64,000 bases of DNA from Paenibacillus taichungensis (GCF_013359905.1 NZ_JABMCC010000106.1:62001-126000), one strand, 5' to 3'. Counted from the first letter of the stretch, positions 1-9,192 are shown. A program made the numbers and translations. The notes: generated by a model from the sequence alone, not told the origin.

Positions 1-57
1 ACCTCTCCATAGAAAAAGGGATTATTCATCCTCTTTGTTCCATTAGAGAGGTTTGTT

Positions 58-2022
58 CTAAGCATTTCCCAGCACATTATCCTTCTCCAGATCCTTAAAA
101 TACTTATCATTATACAACATGCTGGGATGTGTCGGATGGTACATCAAAGCAATGTCATTGTGCTCTTTGGCTTTGGCCCGATTGCCCATCCGGTCATAAC
201 ACACACACAATTGTAAATGCGGCATCCATGTCCATGCAGCTTCGTTCAATACGACCATCGGATCAGTTGGTCGTACGGCGCGGGTCGCCTGTTCATACCA
301 GTATAAGGCTTTGCGGTAATCGGCACGGTCAGCAAAATATCCACCCAATCGGCAGCAGATCTCTGCCCTCGGTAAATCAAAGGCAAAGGATCTCAGCAAT
401 GCCGAGACTTCCTTTTCGGAATGTTCAAGTGCTGCCTCGCAATCAGCTATTTTCTGGCATGCCGCAATCTGATCTTCCACCCATCCCAGCCCAGTATCCA
501 GAAATTTTCCATAGTAATGCACTGCATCTTCAAGATGCCCGTGGTCTTTCAATTCATTGCCAAAATAATATAAATCACGCGGAGAGAATTCCTCCCCTGC
601 CTGTTCGCGTTTGCGATAAATCTTTAGATTGCGATCCGTGTATTCCTTATCTTTCTTATGCGTGACTGCCACATCACTATGCAGCAAATGACCGGCCACT
701 TCAAGATATTCATGCACGGCACCAATCCAGCGATAATTCCGATCCCGGCGCACCAGTCGGTTCCGTCTCAGACTATATGCCACTTTTCCTTCCGCTGTAA
801 ACGACAGATGATAATCCATCGTGATACTGTCCACAGCAGGATCCAGGGAACGCTTCAGTTCAATGAACTTCACCCGGTCATCCGGTTCAAACACATCATC
901 TGCATCCAGCCATAATATATATTCACTGGTTGCTTGTTCAAAGGCAAAGTTCCGTGCTGCCGCAAAATCATCCACCCACTCAAAATCGATGATGCGTTCT
1001 GTATAACGGGCTGCGATCTGACGTGTCTGGTCCGTCGAACCCGTATCTACGATCACGATCTCGTCAGCGATCCCATTAACCGAGTCCAGACATCTGGCAA
1101 GGGAAGCCTCTTCATTTTTCACAATCATACACAACGAAATACTGATCGATTCCTCTCCGCGTATGGCTCTGCGATTAAAAGCAGCCACTCCCGGCAATTC
1201 CGATAGTCGGTAAATGTGATAGGCCGGAAAATGTGTATCCACATATAAACGAAACCCCAATGCCTGAGCACGGATGCAAAAATGGCGATCTTCTCCCCAG
1301 AACGATACATTCGGAATCTGGTCATAGGAAATCCCGGACTCCAATACATTCCTGCGAATAAGAGTACACGCCCCCAGTCCCCCCACTTCATAACAACCCG
1401 GAGTACGCAATTGCCTCAGGAATGCATCCGTTTGTGTACCTTCGTCCTCTGCTTCCTCCCCTGAGTTGCGTTTGCCTCCCTTGCGAAACAGGGCGTACTC
1501 ATCCTGCAACCAGACTTGTGGCATTTCCCTTGTGCCCGGCTGCCATCGTGTCCAGAAGATATTGGAGATGATCTCCTTCCTGTTCGATACGAGCTGTTCC
1601 AATGTCCGTGGATGCAGGACGAGATCGGAATCAATCAAGAACACGGCATCGTACTTCTGGTCACGGGCATATGCCAAAATACGATTTTTCAGTCCGGCTA
1701 CCCGCCAGATCTGTTCGTCGCGCCAATAATGCCCACCCTCGTCCTTGTTGTATACTCCTTTTCCCTGATTGGTATCTGCTTCATCTACATTGGCATCCAA
1801 AAGACTGCCTTCATGCCGAAGTACAAACTCATGGAGCATATTGGATGCCGCTTCTTCTTCATTGTCGTCCACAAACAGATAGTCTGTCGTCACCGTCGTT
1901 CGCTCAAGCGATTCCAAGGACTGGAGAAATTCACGTAGTACCGGGGCTGTCTGCCGAATAGGACTTGCGATAAGAATCTTTTCCTTTGGCTCTTCTTTAC
2001 CTTTTTCTTTTTCCTTCTTCAA
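58..2022 (-). CDS. Two-domain glycosyltransferase with TPR-like C-terminus
   Basis: Predicted cytosolic glycosyltransferase of 654 residues. The first domain (about residues 14-275) carries DSD at 131-133 and GED at 243-245, as in metal-dependent GT-A folds. The second (from about 292) is a GT2 domain with CMIVKNEEASL, the VDTGSTD nucleotide-binding signature and DADD at 373-376, resembling SunS-type enzymes. The tail has helical repeats of TPR type. I chose the TTG at 2022 because AGGAGG lies 9 bases upstream; a longer frame to 2181 would run into the preceding glycosyltransferase gene. That gene ends 19 bp upstream, so the two are probably cotranscribed. Acceptor unknown: a surface protein, flagellin or peptide is possible. 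Confidence 0.8.
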   Translation of the reverse strand: MKKEKEKGKEEPKEKILIASPIRQTAPVLREFLQSLESLERTTVTTDYLFVDDNEEEAASNMLHEFVLRHEGSLLDANVDEADTNQGKGVYNKDEGGHYWRDEQIWRVAGLKNRILAYARDQKYDAVFLIDSDLVLHPRTLEQLVSNRKEIISNIFWTRWQPGTREMPQVWLQDEYALFRKGGKRNSGEEAEDEGTQTDAFLRQLRTPGCYEVGGLGACTLIRRNVLESGISYDQIPNVSFWGEDRHFCIRAQALGFRLYVDTHFPAYHIYRLSELPGVAAFNRRAIRGEESISISLCMIVKNEEASLARCLDSVNGIADEIVIVDTGSTDQTRQIAARYTERIIDFEWVDDFAAARNFAFEQATSEYILWLDADDVFEPDDRVKFIELKRSLDPAVDSITMDYHLSFTAEGKVAYSLRRNRLVRRDRNYRWIGAVHEYLEVAGHLLHSDVAVTHKKDKEYTDRNLKIYRKREQAGEEFSPRDLYYFGNELKDHGHLEDAVHYYGKFLDTGLGWVEDQIAACQKIADCEAALEHSEKEVSALLRSFAFDLPRAEICCRLGGYFADRADYRKALYWYEQATRAVRPTDPMVVLNEAAWTWMPHLQLCVCYDRMGNRAKAKEHNDIALMYHPTHPSMLYNDKYFKDLEKDNVLGNA

Positions 2023-2041
2023 CTCTATTGTCCTCCTTCCC

Positions 2042-2758
2042 TTATTCCGACCATTGCAAAAGTCTGGGCTCTGCATCCAAAATGGATTCGTACTGTTCCT
2101 TCCAGCCATATCTTGCATCCGGGTCCAGTGCCTGATAGCGCTCGTATTTACGAATTCGGTCCTCTGCACGTGCCCAACCATAATGCTTCACCCGAGGCGA
2201 GTGGCATCCATAGGCAAAATGCTGAATGGTTAGCGGGAAACGGCCGCAGTGCTGCGGAGTTTCCTTCCATTCATAGCTCCATTCCGGTCTGTATCGGACC
2301 AGGAATGGCCGATAATACGCATGAGCCTGCCAGTATTGATCTTCCCGGTAATGTGTATCGCTCCACATATCAAACAACCTGAAATAAATGGCGTCCTCCG
2401 TTCCACCCAACAGTTGATTCCGAACAGTCCCAAAATCCGTTGTCAGGATTTCATCCGCGTCCAGATTCAAAATCCATTCCGGTCCGGTAGCCACTGTTGT
2501 CTCCCACTGCTGCTTCCGTAAACTCACCTCATCTGCAAACAAGGAGGCCGGGTTCACAATCAACGTAAGCGGAATTCCCTCCAGCATTTCCTGGCATAAA
2601 GCAACGGTATGGTCTGTACTTCCGTCGTCAATGATTACTGCACGATCAATCCACGGCCGGTGAGTCTCTAACGCTTGTCTGAGATACCTGTGCTCCTCAT
2701 TGCGGACAATCATGGACAAGGTGACATGCGGCCTCGTGGTTGCTTCACGATCTTCCAA
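2042..2758 (-). CDS. Family 2 glycosyltransferase
   Basis: Single-domain GT2 protein of 238 residues. It shows SMIVRNEE near the N-terminus, VIIDDGSTD as the nucleotide-sugar binding signature, and LNLDADE as the metal-binding DxD-type motif. The start is a TTG preceded by GGAGGT at a normal distance. It lies directly upstream of the two-domain glycosyltransferase and likely forms a two-gene operon with it. No transmembrane segment is evident, so it probably works in the cytosol. The family transfers sugars from activated donors; donor and acceptor cannot be told from sequence. Confidence 0.82.
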   Translation of the reverse strand: MEDREATTRPHVTLSMIVRNEEHRYLRQALETHRPWIDRAVIIDDGSTDHTVALCQEMLEGIPLTLIVNPASLFADEVSLRKQQWETTVATGPEWILNLDADEILTTDFGTVRNQLLGGTEDAIYFRLFDMWSDTHYREDQYWQAHAYYRPFLVRYRPEWSYEWKETPQHCGRFPLTIQHFAYGCHSPRVKHYGWARAEDRIRKYERYQALDPDARYGWKEQYESILDAEPRLLQWSE

Positions 2759-2956
2759 CTCCCCACCTCCAGGCTGAGTCTGTCACGCGTAATAACTGAT
2801 GTGCTATGGATGATTAAAATGGCAGAACCCCTGTTAACCTCAATATCTAATCTATGCGCGTCTGGAACGGGGTTATGTCTGGCAGGGAAACCTTTCATGA
2901 CGTTTAGGAACCTTCAAAAACGATATGTTCTTCTTTTCTTGGACAACGACAAAAAA

Positions 2957-2979
2957 GGCACCCGCTTCCGCAGGTGCCT
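2957..2979 (-). terminator. Terminator after xylB
   Basis: AGGCACC and GGTGCCT form a stem; on the minus strand it is followed by a run of six T. It sits about 75 bp past the xylB stop and separates xylB from the glycosyltransferase pair. I see no clear promoter in the remaining 2765-2950 stretch. Confidence 0.85.
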
Positions 2980-3052
2980 CGTTAATGTAATATTTCATTG
3001 GTTTAATTGTTAATGACCTATTCAGATCTCAATATAAAAGAGGTCTGAATAA

Positions 3053-4546
3053 TCAACGATATGCTGCCAGACGGTCATTCAGACTGCGTGTTTGCCCGTA
3101 CACATCCTGATACAGTGCAAATAGTCCGTCATACACCTTAACCGCTTCCGGGTTAGGCGCATAAGATTTCGCAGGACGAATGAACGCGGCAGCACATTCT
3201 TGCAAAGATGGGAACCAGCCACAGCCATAAGCTGCCAGCATCGCCGCGCCCATAGCTGGGCCCTGCTCACTTTCCAATTTCACAATGGTTGCATTGAAGA
3301 CATCAGCCTGCATTTGCAGCCAAGCTTCATTTTTGGCACCGCCGCCAATGGAGATGACTTCGTTGACTGTTTTGCCAGCGTTACGAAGAATATCAATAGA
3401 CTCGCGCAGCGAGAACGTAATGCCCTCCATCACAGCACGTCCAAAATGCTCCAGCTTATGACCGGCATCCATGCCGATAAAGCTGCCACGAATGTTCGCA
3501 TCCGGGTGCGGTGTACGCTCGCCAACGATATAAGGCGTGAACAACAACCCGTTGCTTCCCGCTGGAATCGCATCAATGCCCTGCAAGAGCACATCAAATG
3601 ATTTGTCAGCTGCAAAAGTATCCTTAAACCAGGACAGGCTGTATCCTGCCGCAAGCGTTACCCCCATAATATAGAAGGCATCTTTCTCTCCATGGTTAAA
3701 GAAGTGAACTTTGCCTTCGAAATCGAGATCTTTACGCTCTTCATAAGAAAGCACTACCCCGGACGTTCCGATGCTGCACATCGTCTGTCCTTCACTCAGA
3801 ATGCCTGCGCCAATGGCTCCGCAAGCATTGTCCGCACCGCCTGCATAAACTTTCGTTGCGGCTGCAAGTCCGGTTTGATCCGCAATCTCAGGCAGCAATG
3901 TGCCTACTTCTTCAAATGACTCCACAAGACGTGGGCACAAGGATACTGGCAGTTCAAAAGCTTCCGCGATTTCCTTGCTCCACTGCTTGCCTGCAACATC
4001 CAGCAACAAAGTGCCGGCTGCATCCGAATAATCCATGGCATAATCACCTGTCAGGCGATACCGCACATAGTCCTTCGGCAACAGAAACAGCGCTGCCTGT
4101 TGCAGCAATTCCGGCTCGTTCTCCTGTACCCACAGGATTTTGGGCAGGGTAAAACCTTCGAGCGCACGGTTGCGGGCAATACTTAACAATTTCCAGTCCA
4201 GTACTTTCTCAATGCGGCGGCACTGAGCCGTTGTCCGTGTATCGTTCCATAGAATGGCATTGCGCAGCGGTTTACCTTCGGCATTCACCAGCACCAAGCC
4301 ATGCATCTGTCCGGAGAAGCTCAGTCCTTCGATCTCCGAAGGATGTACGCCGGACACCTCCAGCAATTTGCGCAGCGAAACAATTGTCTGCTCTACCCAA
4401 TCTTCCGGATTCTGCTCACTGTATCCAGCTTTGGGTTGGTACAGCGGATAAGCCTCGGAAGCTTCAAACGCCACTTTCCCTTCACGGTTAACCAGCACAG
4501 TTTTAACTGCACTTGTTCCCAGATCGACACCAATTACGTAACTCAT
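3053..4546 (-). CDS. xylB: Xylulokinase
   Basis: FGGY-family sugar kinase that phosphorylates D-xylulose to xylulose 5-phosphate, the entry to the pentose phosphate pathway. The 497-residue length is typical. The N-terminus has the GVDLGTSAVKT phosphate-binding loop, then SGQMHGLV, a central GGADNACGAIG segment and the C-terminal ISIGGGAKNEAWLQ ATP-binding motif. ATG start with AGGAG a few bases upstream. It is downstream of xylA, but a 471-bp gap containing a terminator separates them, so xylB may be transcribed less than xylA or from its own promoter. Function is further supported by xylA and xylR next door. Confidence 0.95.
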   Translation of the reverse strand: MSYVIGVDLGTSAVKTVLVNREGKVAFEASEAYPLYQPKAGYSEQNPEDWVEQTIVSLRKLLEVSGVHPSEIEGLSFSGQMHGLVLVNAEGKPLRNAILWNDTRTTAQCRRIEKVLDWKLLSIARNRALEGFTLPKILWVQENEPELLQQAALFLLPKDYVRYRLTGDYAMDYSDAAGTLLLDVAGKQWSKEIAEAFELPVSLCPRLVESFEEVGTLLPEIADQTGLAAATKVYAGGADNACGAIGAGILSEGQTMCSIGTSGVVLSYEERKDLDFEGKVHFFNHGEKDAFYIMGVTLAAGYSLSWFKDTFAADKSFDVLLQGIDAIPAGSNGLLFTPYIVGERTPHPDANIRGSFIGMDAGHKLEHFGRAVMEGITFSLRESIDILRNAGKTVNEVISIGGGAKNEAWLQMQADVFNATIVKLESEQGPAMGAAMLAAYGCGWFPSLQECAAAFIRPAKSYAPNPEAVKVYDGLFALYQDVYGQTRSLNDRLAAYR

Positions 4547-4643
4547 GGGTTAACTCCTCTCATTTATCTCTGGTTATATCCACGAAGAATCCAAGTTTAC
4601 ATGAGAGTACTCCGTGATCAGAAAACCCTTGGATCGCCGTTAC

Positions 4644-4686
4644 CCCCGGATTTCCTTCATCCCTTTAACAAGGGAGAAATCCGGGG
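4644..4686. repeat. Long inverted repeat upstream of xylB
   Basis: CCCCGGATTT at 4644-4653 pairs with AAATCCGGGG at 4677-4686, and an inner CCCT/AAGGG pair lies in the loop. It has no following T-run on either strand, so it looks more like an RNA-stability or processing hairpin than a terminator. Confidence 0.7.
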
Positions 4687-4884
4687 ATAAATGCGACCGC
4701 TTCCTCCGGGTCCTTTCTGCTCACTCCGTTCTGCATGCTTAATCATGAACACACATGGATATGAAACGAGTAAAACGTACTCGTCTCTGTAGCTGAAAAT
4801 CGTGCCAACGACATATATCTGTCATTAGTAATGGACATGCAAACCTTGATACTCATGAAATTCAATCCATTTCGGTATCAAAAA

Positions 4885-4921
4885 ACCGTCCCCGCCTTCC
4901 CAGGGGAAAGTCGGGAACGGT
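4885..4921 (-). terminator. Terminator between xylA and xylB
   Basis: A GC-rich imperfect stem (ACCGT...ACGGT with inner CCCG/CGGG pairing) is followed on the minus strand by TTTTTT. It would stop part or all of the xylA transcript before xylB. Confidence 0.75.
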
Positions 4922-5017
4922 CCGAATGTCATGCTTGTTCAGGCGTTCCGTGGTACAAGCTTGTACAGGGCAGGCATGGTCGTCACATGCCATGCCTTGC
5001 ACAGATGAGACCCGGTA

Positions 5018-6334
5018 TTAGTCAGCCAGGATGTATTGGTTGAGTTTTGCTCTCAGCAATTCCTGACGTCCGGATTGGTTTTTGCGGGGGCTTTCGTTGT
5101 TCAGCGCGTACTCTGCAAGGGAAGCCAGTGTTGCTTTACCTGCAACCACATCTGCACCGATACCTTCGCTGAAGCTGCTGTAACGTTTTTCGATGAAGTC
5201 ATCGAATACACGATCTTCAATCAATTTCGCTGCTACTTTCAGACCTTTAGCATACGTATCCATACCCGCGATGTGTGCCAGGAACAGATCGTCTGCTTCG
5301 AAGGAACCACGACGTACTTTGGCGTCAAAGTTCACACCACCACGGCCAATACCGCCGTTTTTCAATACTTCGTACATTGTCAATGTAGCATCGTACATAT
5401 CAACCGGGAACTCATCTGTATCCCAACCGATCAGCATGTCGCCTTGGTTGGCATCGAGGGAACCAAGCATGCCGTTTGTACGGGCAACGCGGATCTCGTG
5501 ATCGAATGTGTGACCAGCCAGTGTAGCATGGTTAGCTTCCAGGTTCAGTTTGAAGTGTTTGTCCAAACCGTATTTTTGCAGGAAGGCAATAGAAGTTGCT
5601 GCATCATAGTCGTATTGGTGTTTGGTTGGCTCTTTCGGTTTAGGCTCGATCAGGAATTGTGCATCAAAGCCAATTTCCTTCGCGTAGTCTACTGCCATGT
5701 GGAACATACGGGCAATGTTGTCTTGCTCCAGTTGCATGTCTGTGTTGAGCAATGTGTCATACCCTTCACGACCGCCCCAGAACACATAGTTTTCTGCGCC
5801 CAGACGTTTACCCACTTCCAGACCTTTCTTGATTTGCGCTGCAGCATGAGCGTACACATCTGCGTTGCAAGTGGAAGCTGCACCAAACATAAAGCGTGGG
5901 TTGGAGAACATGTTCGCTGTATTCCAAAGCAATTTTTTGCCGCTGGATTTCATGTGGCCTTCAATCAGGTCAACGATCGTATCGATGTTGCTGTAGAACT
6001 CACGCAGGCTGTTGCCTTCTGGTGCGATGTCCACATCGTGGAAACAGAAGAACGGGAGATTCATTTTTTCCAAAAATTCAAATGCTGCTTCCACGCGTAC
6101 TTTCGCGAGGTCCAGACCGGAGTATTTATCCCAAGAACGAACAGCAGTCTCCGCACCAAACGGGTCACTACCACCCGCTGTTAATGTATGCCAGTAAGCC
6201 ATGCCGAAACGGAAGTGCTCTTCCATCGATTTGCCGGCTACAACTTCTTCCGGATTATAATGTTTAAAAGCAAATGGATTCGTGGAATCTTTACCTTCGA
6301 ACGAAATTTTATTAACGGATTCAAAATAGGCCAT
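5018..6334 (-). CDS. xylA: Xylose isomerase
   Basis: Metal-dependent cytosolic isomerase converting D-xylose to D-xylulose. Length 438 residues, matching the group II enzymes of Bacillus type. Visible motifs are [12 protein letters not shown] with the catalytic His, [24 protein letters not shown] and [17 protein letters not shown] with metal ligands. ATG start preceded by GAGGAGG. It is the first gene of the xyl unit, divergent from xylR. A palindromic operator and a cre site lie between promoter and start, so xylose induction and catabolite repression are both expected. Confidence 0.97.
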   Translation of the reverse strand: MAYFESVNKISFEGKDSTNPFAFKHYNPEEVVAGKSMEEHFRFGMAYWHTLTAGGSDPFGAETAVRSWDKYSGLDLAKVRVEAAFEFLEKMNLPFFCFHDVDIAPEGNSLREFYSNIDTIVDLIEGHMKSSGKKLLWNTANMFSNPRFMFGAASTCNADVYAHAAAQIKKGLEVGKRLGAENYVFWGGREGYDTLLNTDMQLEQDNIARMFHMAVDYAKEIGFDAQFLIEPKPKEPTKHQYDYDAATSIAFLQKYGLDKHFKLNLEANHATLAGHTFDHEIRVARTNGMLGSLDANQGDMLIGWDTDEFPVDMYDATLTMYEVLKNGGIGRGGVNFDAKVRRGSFEADDLFLAHIAGMDTYAKGLKVAAKLIEDRVFDDFIEKRYSSFSEGIGADVVAGKATLASLAEYALNNESPRKNQSGRQELLRAKLNQYILAD

Positions 6335-6361
6335 GTAAAATGCCTCCTCAATAGTTTTGAA

Positions 6362-6375
6362 AGTAATCGTTTACA
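6362..6375 (-). promoter_or_regulatory. cre (CcpA) site in xylA leader
   Basis: TGTAAACGATTACT on the minus strand matches the consensus TGWNANCGNTNWCA at 13 of 14 positions. It lies between the xylA promoter/operator and the start codon, the usual place for catabolite repression of xylose genes in Firmicutes. Confidence 0.8.
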
Positions 6376-6398
6376 ACGTTATCCTAACACATCAGTTA

Positions 6399-6425
6399 TA
6401 CTTTGTCTATTGGTTAAACAAAGTA
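6399..6425 (-). promoter_or_regulatory. XylR operator overlapping xylA promoter
   Basis: TACTTTGT and ACAAAGTA are perfect 8-bp arms separated by 11 bp. On the minus strand the right arm runs into TATAAC, a likely -10 of xylA. Its position between xylA and xylR, and the arm content, resemble Bacillus xyl operators. Binding by XylR is inference. Confidence 0.72.
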
Positions 6426-6459
6426 AAAATAAAAATGTTTTTTGCACGTTTGTTTACGC

Positions 6460-6465
6460 TATAAT
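6460..6465 (+). promoter_or_regulatory. xylR promoter -10 element
   Basis: Perfect TATAAT 63 bp upstream of the xylR start on the plus strand, with only a T-rich, weak -35 match about 17 bp before it. Confidence 0.55.
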
Positions 6466-6528
6466 AGTCGAATAGCTTGTTTACGGATTGCGGGTCTGAA
6501 CCCTTTTATAGAAGAATAGGAGTGCCTT

Positions 6529-7701
6529 ATGGATATGAAAATTACCGGAGACCAGATGCTGGTCAAAAAAATAAACAAGTCGATCGTCCTGGATACGATT
6601 CGGCGTCATGCCCCCCTCTCCCGTGCGCGGGTATCCGAGATTACAGGGCTGAACAAAGCAACGGTATCCAATCTGGTTGCCGATCTGATCAATGATGAAC
6701 TCTTGCAGGAAATTGGCCCTGGGGAATCCAGCGGTGGACGTAAACCTCTGATGTTGCTGTTTCGCGGTACATCGGGATATGCCGTAGGTTTGGAACTCAG
6801 CGTGACCCACTTAAAAGGTGTGCTCACCGATCTGGAAGGTCATATTATCACAGAGTACGCTGTGAAACTGGAACATCATGATGTGTCCTCTGTATTTGAA
6901 CAGTTGAAACTTGCAGCAGAAGATCTGATTCATGCAGCCCCTCCCTCCCCTCACGGGGTAATTGGAATCGGAATCGGGGTTCCGGGCATGGTGGACGAGG
7001 AAGGAACGGTGCTTTTTGCACCCAACTTGGGGTGGGAGAAGGTTCCCCTGCGTGCCATGCTGGAAGAAGTATTCGAGTTACCTGTCACGATCGACAATGA
7101 AGCGAATGCAGGTGCGCATGGAGAATTGAATTTTGGTGCAGGTATCGGTGTACGTCATCTGATTTACATTAGTGCAGGCATCGGGATCGGTTCAGGTATT
7201 ATGGTGGATGGCGAGCTGTACAAAGGAGCCTGGGGATATGCCGGAGAAACCGGCCATATGTCCATTGAAGCAGAAGGCAGACCATGCTCCTGTGGTAATC
7301 GTGGATGCTGGGAGTTATATGCTTCAGAGAAAGCTTATGAGCACCCGGATCATCAGTTGCTTTTGCCGGCACATACGACACGGGAATTGATTGATTATGC
7401 ACAGCAAGGCCATGAAGATGTATTGAAGTTATACCAAGAAATCGGCCGCAAACTGGGGGTTGGCATCACTAATATCGTCAACAGTTTCAATCCTGAACGC
7501 ATCATTATCGGCGGCCCTCTCTCTGAAGCAGGACCATGGATTGAAACGGCGCTGAAACAAGTGGTGGAGGAGCGTACATTGCCCTATCACCGTCGCAGTT
7601 TGCAGATTGAATGGGCTGCTCTAGGCAGTCGGTCCACACGTGTTGGTGCCGCTTATTCAGCAATCTCCCAATTTCTAGGTAAAATAAGAGTGTCCGTCTA
7701 A
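6529..7701 (+). CDS. xylR: Xylose repressor, ROK family
   Basis: Transcriptional repressor of xylose genes, 390 residues. An N-terminal winged helix-turn-helix is visible at about 28-50 (SRARVSEITGLNKATVSNL). A ROK sugar-kinase-like domain follows, with the zinc-binding CSCGNRGCWE segment at about 252-261 and GIGIGVPGMVD. ATG start with AGGAG eight bases upstream. Divergent from xylA, with the palindromic operator between. In this family xylose relieves DNA binding. The next start downstream is a separate small gene. Confidence 0.92.
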   Translation: MDMKITGDQMLVKKINKSIVLDTIRRHAPLSRARVSEITGLNKATVSNLVADLINDELLQEIGPGESSGGRKPLMLLFRGTSGYAVGLELSVTHLKGVLTDLEGHIITEYAVKLEHHDVSSVFEQLKLAAEDLIHAAPPSPHGVIGIGIGVPGMVDEEGTVLFAPNLGWEKVPLRAMLEEVFELPVTIDNEANAGAHGELNFGAGIGVRHLIYISAGIGIGSGIMVDGELYKGAWGYAGETGHMSIEAEGRPCSCGNRGCWELYASEKAYEHPDHQLLLPAHTTRELIDYAQQGHEDVLKLYQEIGRKLGVGITNIVNSFNPERIIIGGPLSEAGPWIETALKQVVEERTLPYHRRSLQIEWAALGSRSTRVGAAYSAISQFLGKIRVSV

Positions 7702-7742
7702 TAACTGATGAAAATTGACATCATTTTGCCCCATTTCCTCCC

Positions 7743-7814
7743 TTTTTGTTAAAGAAATCCAGAGGTATAATAGGGTTATGTGATTTTTGTCATGGCGGCA
7801 TGAATGTCGCCATG
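7743..7814 (+). promoter_or_regulatory. Promoter and leader hairpin of small membrane gene
   Basis: TATAAT at 7766-7771 with a T-rich weak -35 about 17 bp upstream is a plausible promoter. Downstream, CATGGCG/CGCCATG with inner CAT/ATG pairing (7791-7814) forms a leader hairpin 30 bp before the start codon at 7847. The hairpin does not cover the ribosome site. Confidence 0.5.
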
Positions 7815-7846
7815 TTAATTCCGATGACGAAACGGAGTGAAAATTC

Positions 7847-8044
7847 GTGACCTACGTGGATACTTCAGATATCTCGGCGCAAATGTTTGTCACCGTACTC
7901 CTGTTCCTGATCGTGCTTGCGCCGCTGTTCAGCCTTGGCATACTTCGATTGTTTCAGAGCAAAAAGAAGGCTGGTTTCATGTACATGCTGTCAGGCGTAC
8001 TGGTGTATGTAGTATTTCAGACCTTTATGAGTATCTTTTTTTAG
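7847..8044 (+). CDS. Small two-helix membrane protein, function unknown
   Basis: A 65-residue protein starting at GTG, with CGGAG nine bases upstream. It has two hydrophobic stretches (about 14-34 and 44-63) joined by a basic turn with SKKKAG, so both ends are probably outside or periplasm-facing. I do not recognise the family. It has its own promoter-like sequence and a terminator directly after, so it seems to be a single-gene unit between xylR and the iron-related gene. Confidence 0.65.
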   Translation: MTYVDTSDISAQMFVTVLLFLIVLAPLFSLGILRLFQSKKKAGFMYMLSGVLVYVVFQTFMSIFF

Positions 8045-8074
8045 ATAAGATAAAATATGTTTAATTTTAACGTC

Positions 8075-8143
8075 AAATCCCCTTTTACATCCACAAAAGA
8101 GTTCATAAAACATGTGCTCTGTTGTAGCTGTGAAAGGGGATTT
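8075..8143. terminator. Shared terminator between convergent genes
   Basis: AAATCCCCTTT (8075-8085) pairs perfectly with AAAGGGGATTT (8133-8143) over a 47-nt loop. T-rich tails are present on both sides. It serves the small membrane gene and probably the convergent lipoprotein gene. Confidence 0.65.
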
Positions 8144-8175
8144 TTCATATTACCTATTTAAATGGATCATACTCA

Positions 8176-9192
8176 CTAGCTTTTGGAGTTCTCTTGATTG
8201 CGCTCTTCCATCATTTCCACAATGTCTTGAATTTGTCCCATGACAGAAATCGGATCCGAGAAATAGAATTTGTAACCGTCAATTTCGTATAACTTATTGT
8301 TTTTGACCGCATCTAACGTTCCCCACACCGGATCGCTCGCATAGTCGTATGATTCCGCTTTGGCATTCACGGCCATAAATACGTAATCACCAGCATATGA
8401 TTCGGCGAGCTCATTGGAGATCGTAGCCCAGCCCACTTTCGGATCAATGCTGCGTTCCACGTTCTCGTTCATAGGCAAGTCCAATTCACCATGGATCGTT
8501 CTGCCCGTATGCGCATTACCATAAAGCGTGATGTCTTTGCTCAAGCCTCCGTCAAACACAGTAACGGTTTCCCCTTCTTTGATTATACTGCTTAAACGCT
8601 CCTTGGCCGAAGTCACCTTTTGTTCAAAATCGGTAAGCCATGCCGACGCTTCAGCCTCTTTTCCCAATATAACGCCAAGCTCTTTAACCTGATCACGAAC
8701 CGGAGCCGAGTTGTCCAGAAAGACGGTTGGGGCGATTTTGGAATAAGCATCGTAACTTTTGGCATCGCCTGTAACGATCAGGTCAGGGTTCAATGCAGTT
8801 ATTGCTTCAAGATTGTCCGAAATATCCTCGATACCGGAAACCTTGCCCTCCAGATAAGGGTTTTGCATGAATACGCCATTACTTCCTACAGGTTTTACAT
8901 CCAAGGCCAGAATATGACCCAAGAAGAAATCTGTTACGACACGCTGCGGATTAGCAGGCACTTCAACCTCGCCCATGGAACTATTCACTTTACGTGTCGT
9001 CGCTTGTGTATTTTCATTTGTATTATTTTCGCTTGTACTGTTCACTTGGGAAGATGGTGCATCCGATTGAGCTGTACTTCCATCTCCAGTTGCAGCCCCT
9101 GTATTCCCCGAAGAACCGCCACTACATGCACTTAACAGCAACCCAAAAGCCATTAGCAAAGCTATCGGAACTCTCTTTATATTTCTTAACAT
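8176..9192 (-). CDS. Iron-siderophore ABC transporter binding lipoprotein (internal start)
   Basis: The internal ATG at 9192 gives a 338-residue FhuD/FeuA-type protein. It starts with a basic n-region, a hydrophobic core and a LLSAC lipobox with Cys at about 22, followed by a Ser/Thr/Asn-rich linker and a Fe3+-siderophore binding fold (VPANPQRVV, LNPDLIVTG, GTLDAVKNNKLYEID). GGAGGG lies 9 bases before the ATG, and a perfect Fur box 25 bp upstream. It would be lipid-anchored outside the membrane and deliver ferric siderophore to a permease. No permease or ATPase gene is nearby, so its partners must lie elsewhere. Confidence 0.75.
   Translation of the reverse strand: MLRNIKRVPIALLMAFGLLLSACSGGSSGNTGAATGDGSTAQSDAPSSQVNSTSENNTNENTQATTRKVNSSMGEVEVPANPQRVVTDFFLGHILALDVKPVGSNGVFMQNPYLEGKVSGIEDISDNLEAITALNPDLIVTGDAKSYDAYSKIAPTVFLDNSAPVRDQVKELGVILGKEAEASAWLTDFEQKVTSAKERLSSIIKEGETVTVFDGGLSKDITLYGNAHTGRTIHGELDLPMNENVERSIDPKVGWATISNELAESYAGDYVFMAVNAKAESYDYASDPVWGTLDAVKNNKLYEIDGYKFYFSDPISVMGQIQDIVEMMEERNQENSKS

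Larger units (their letters stand above)
4547..5017. other. xylA-xylB intergenic region with several hairpins
   Basis: A 471-bp gap with no credible gene. Reading from xylA on the minus strand it holds a GGCATG/CATGCC stem (4973-4996), the palindrome GTACAAGCTTGTAC (4953-4966), a terminator (4885-4921) and a long inverted repeat (4644-4686). No convincing xylB promoter could be fixed by eye. Confidence 0.6.

Noticed and set aside
1..57. Possible terminator after the first glycosyltransferase gene
   Set aside because: ACCTCTC/GAGAGGT arms are present but the structure is cut by the window edge and no T-run can be judged.
2710..2898. 62-codon frame upstream of the GT2 gene
   Set aside because: Overlaps the GT2 start in another frame and has no ribosome site.
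5036..6184. 382-codon open frame antisense to xylA
   Set aside because: Fully inside xylA on the opposite strand, Cys/Phe/Val-rich composition, no ribosome site or family motif; a by-product of xylA codon use.
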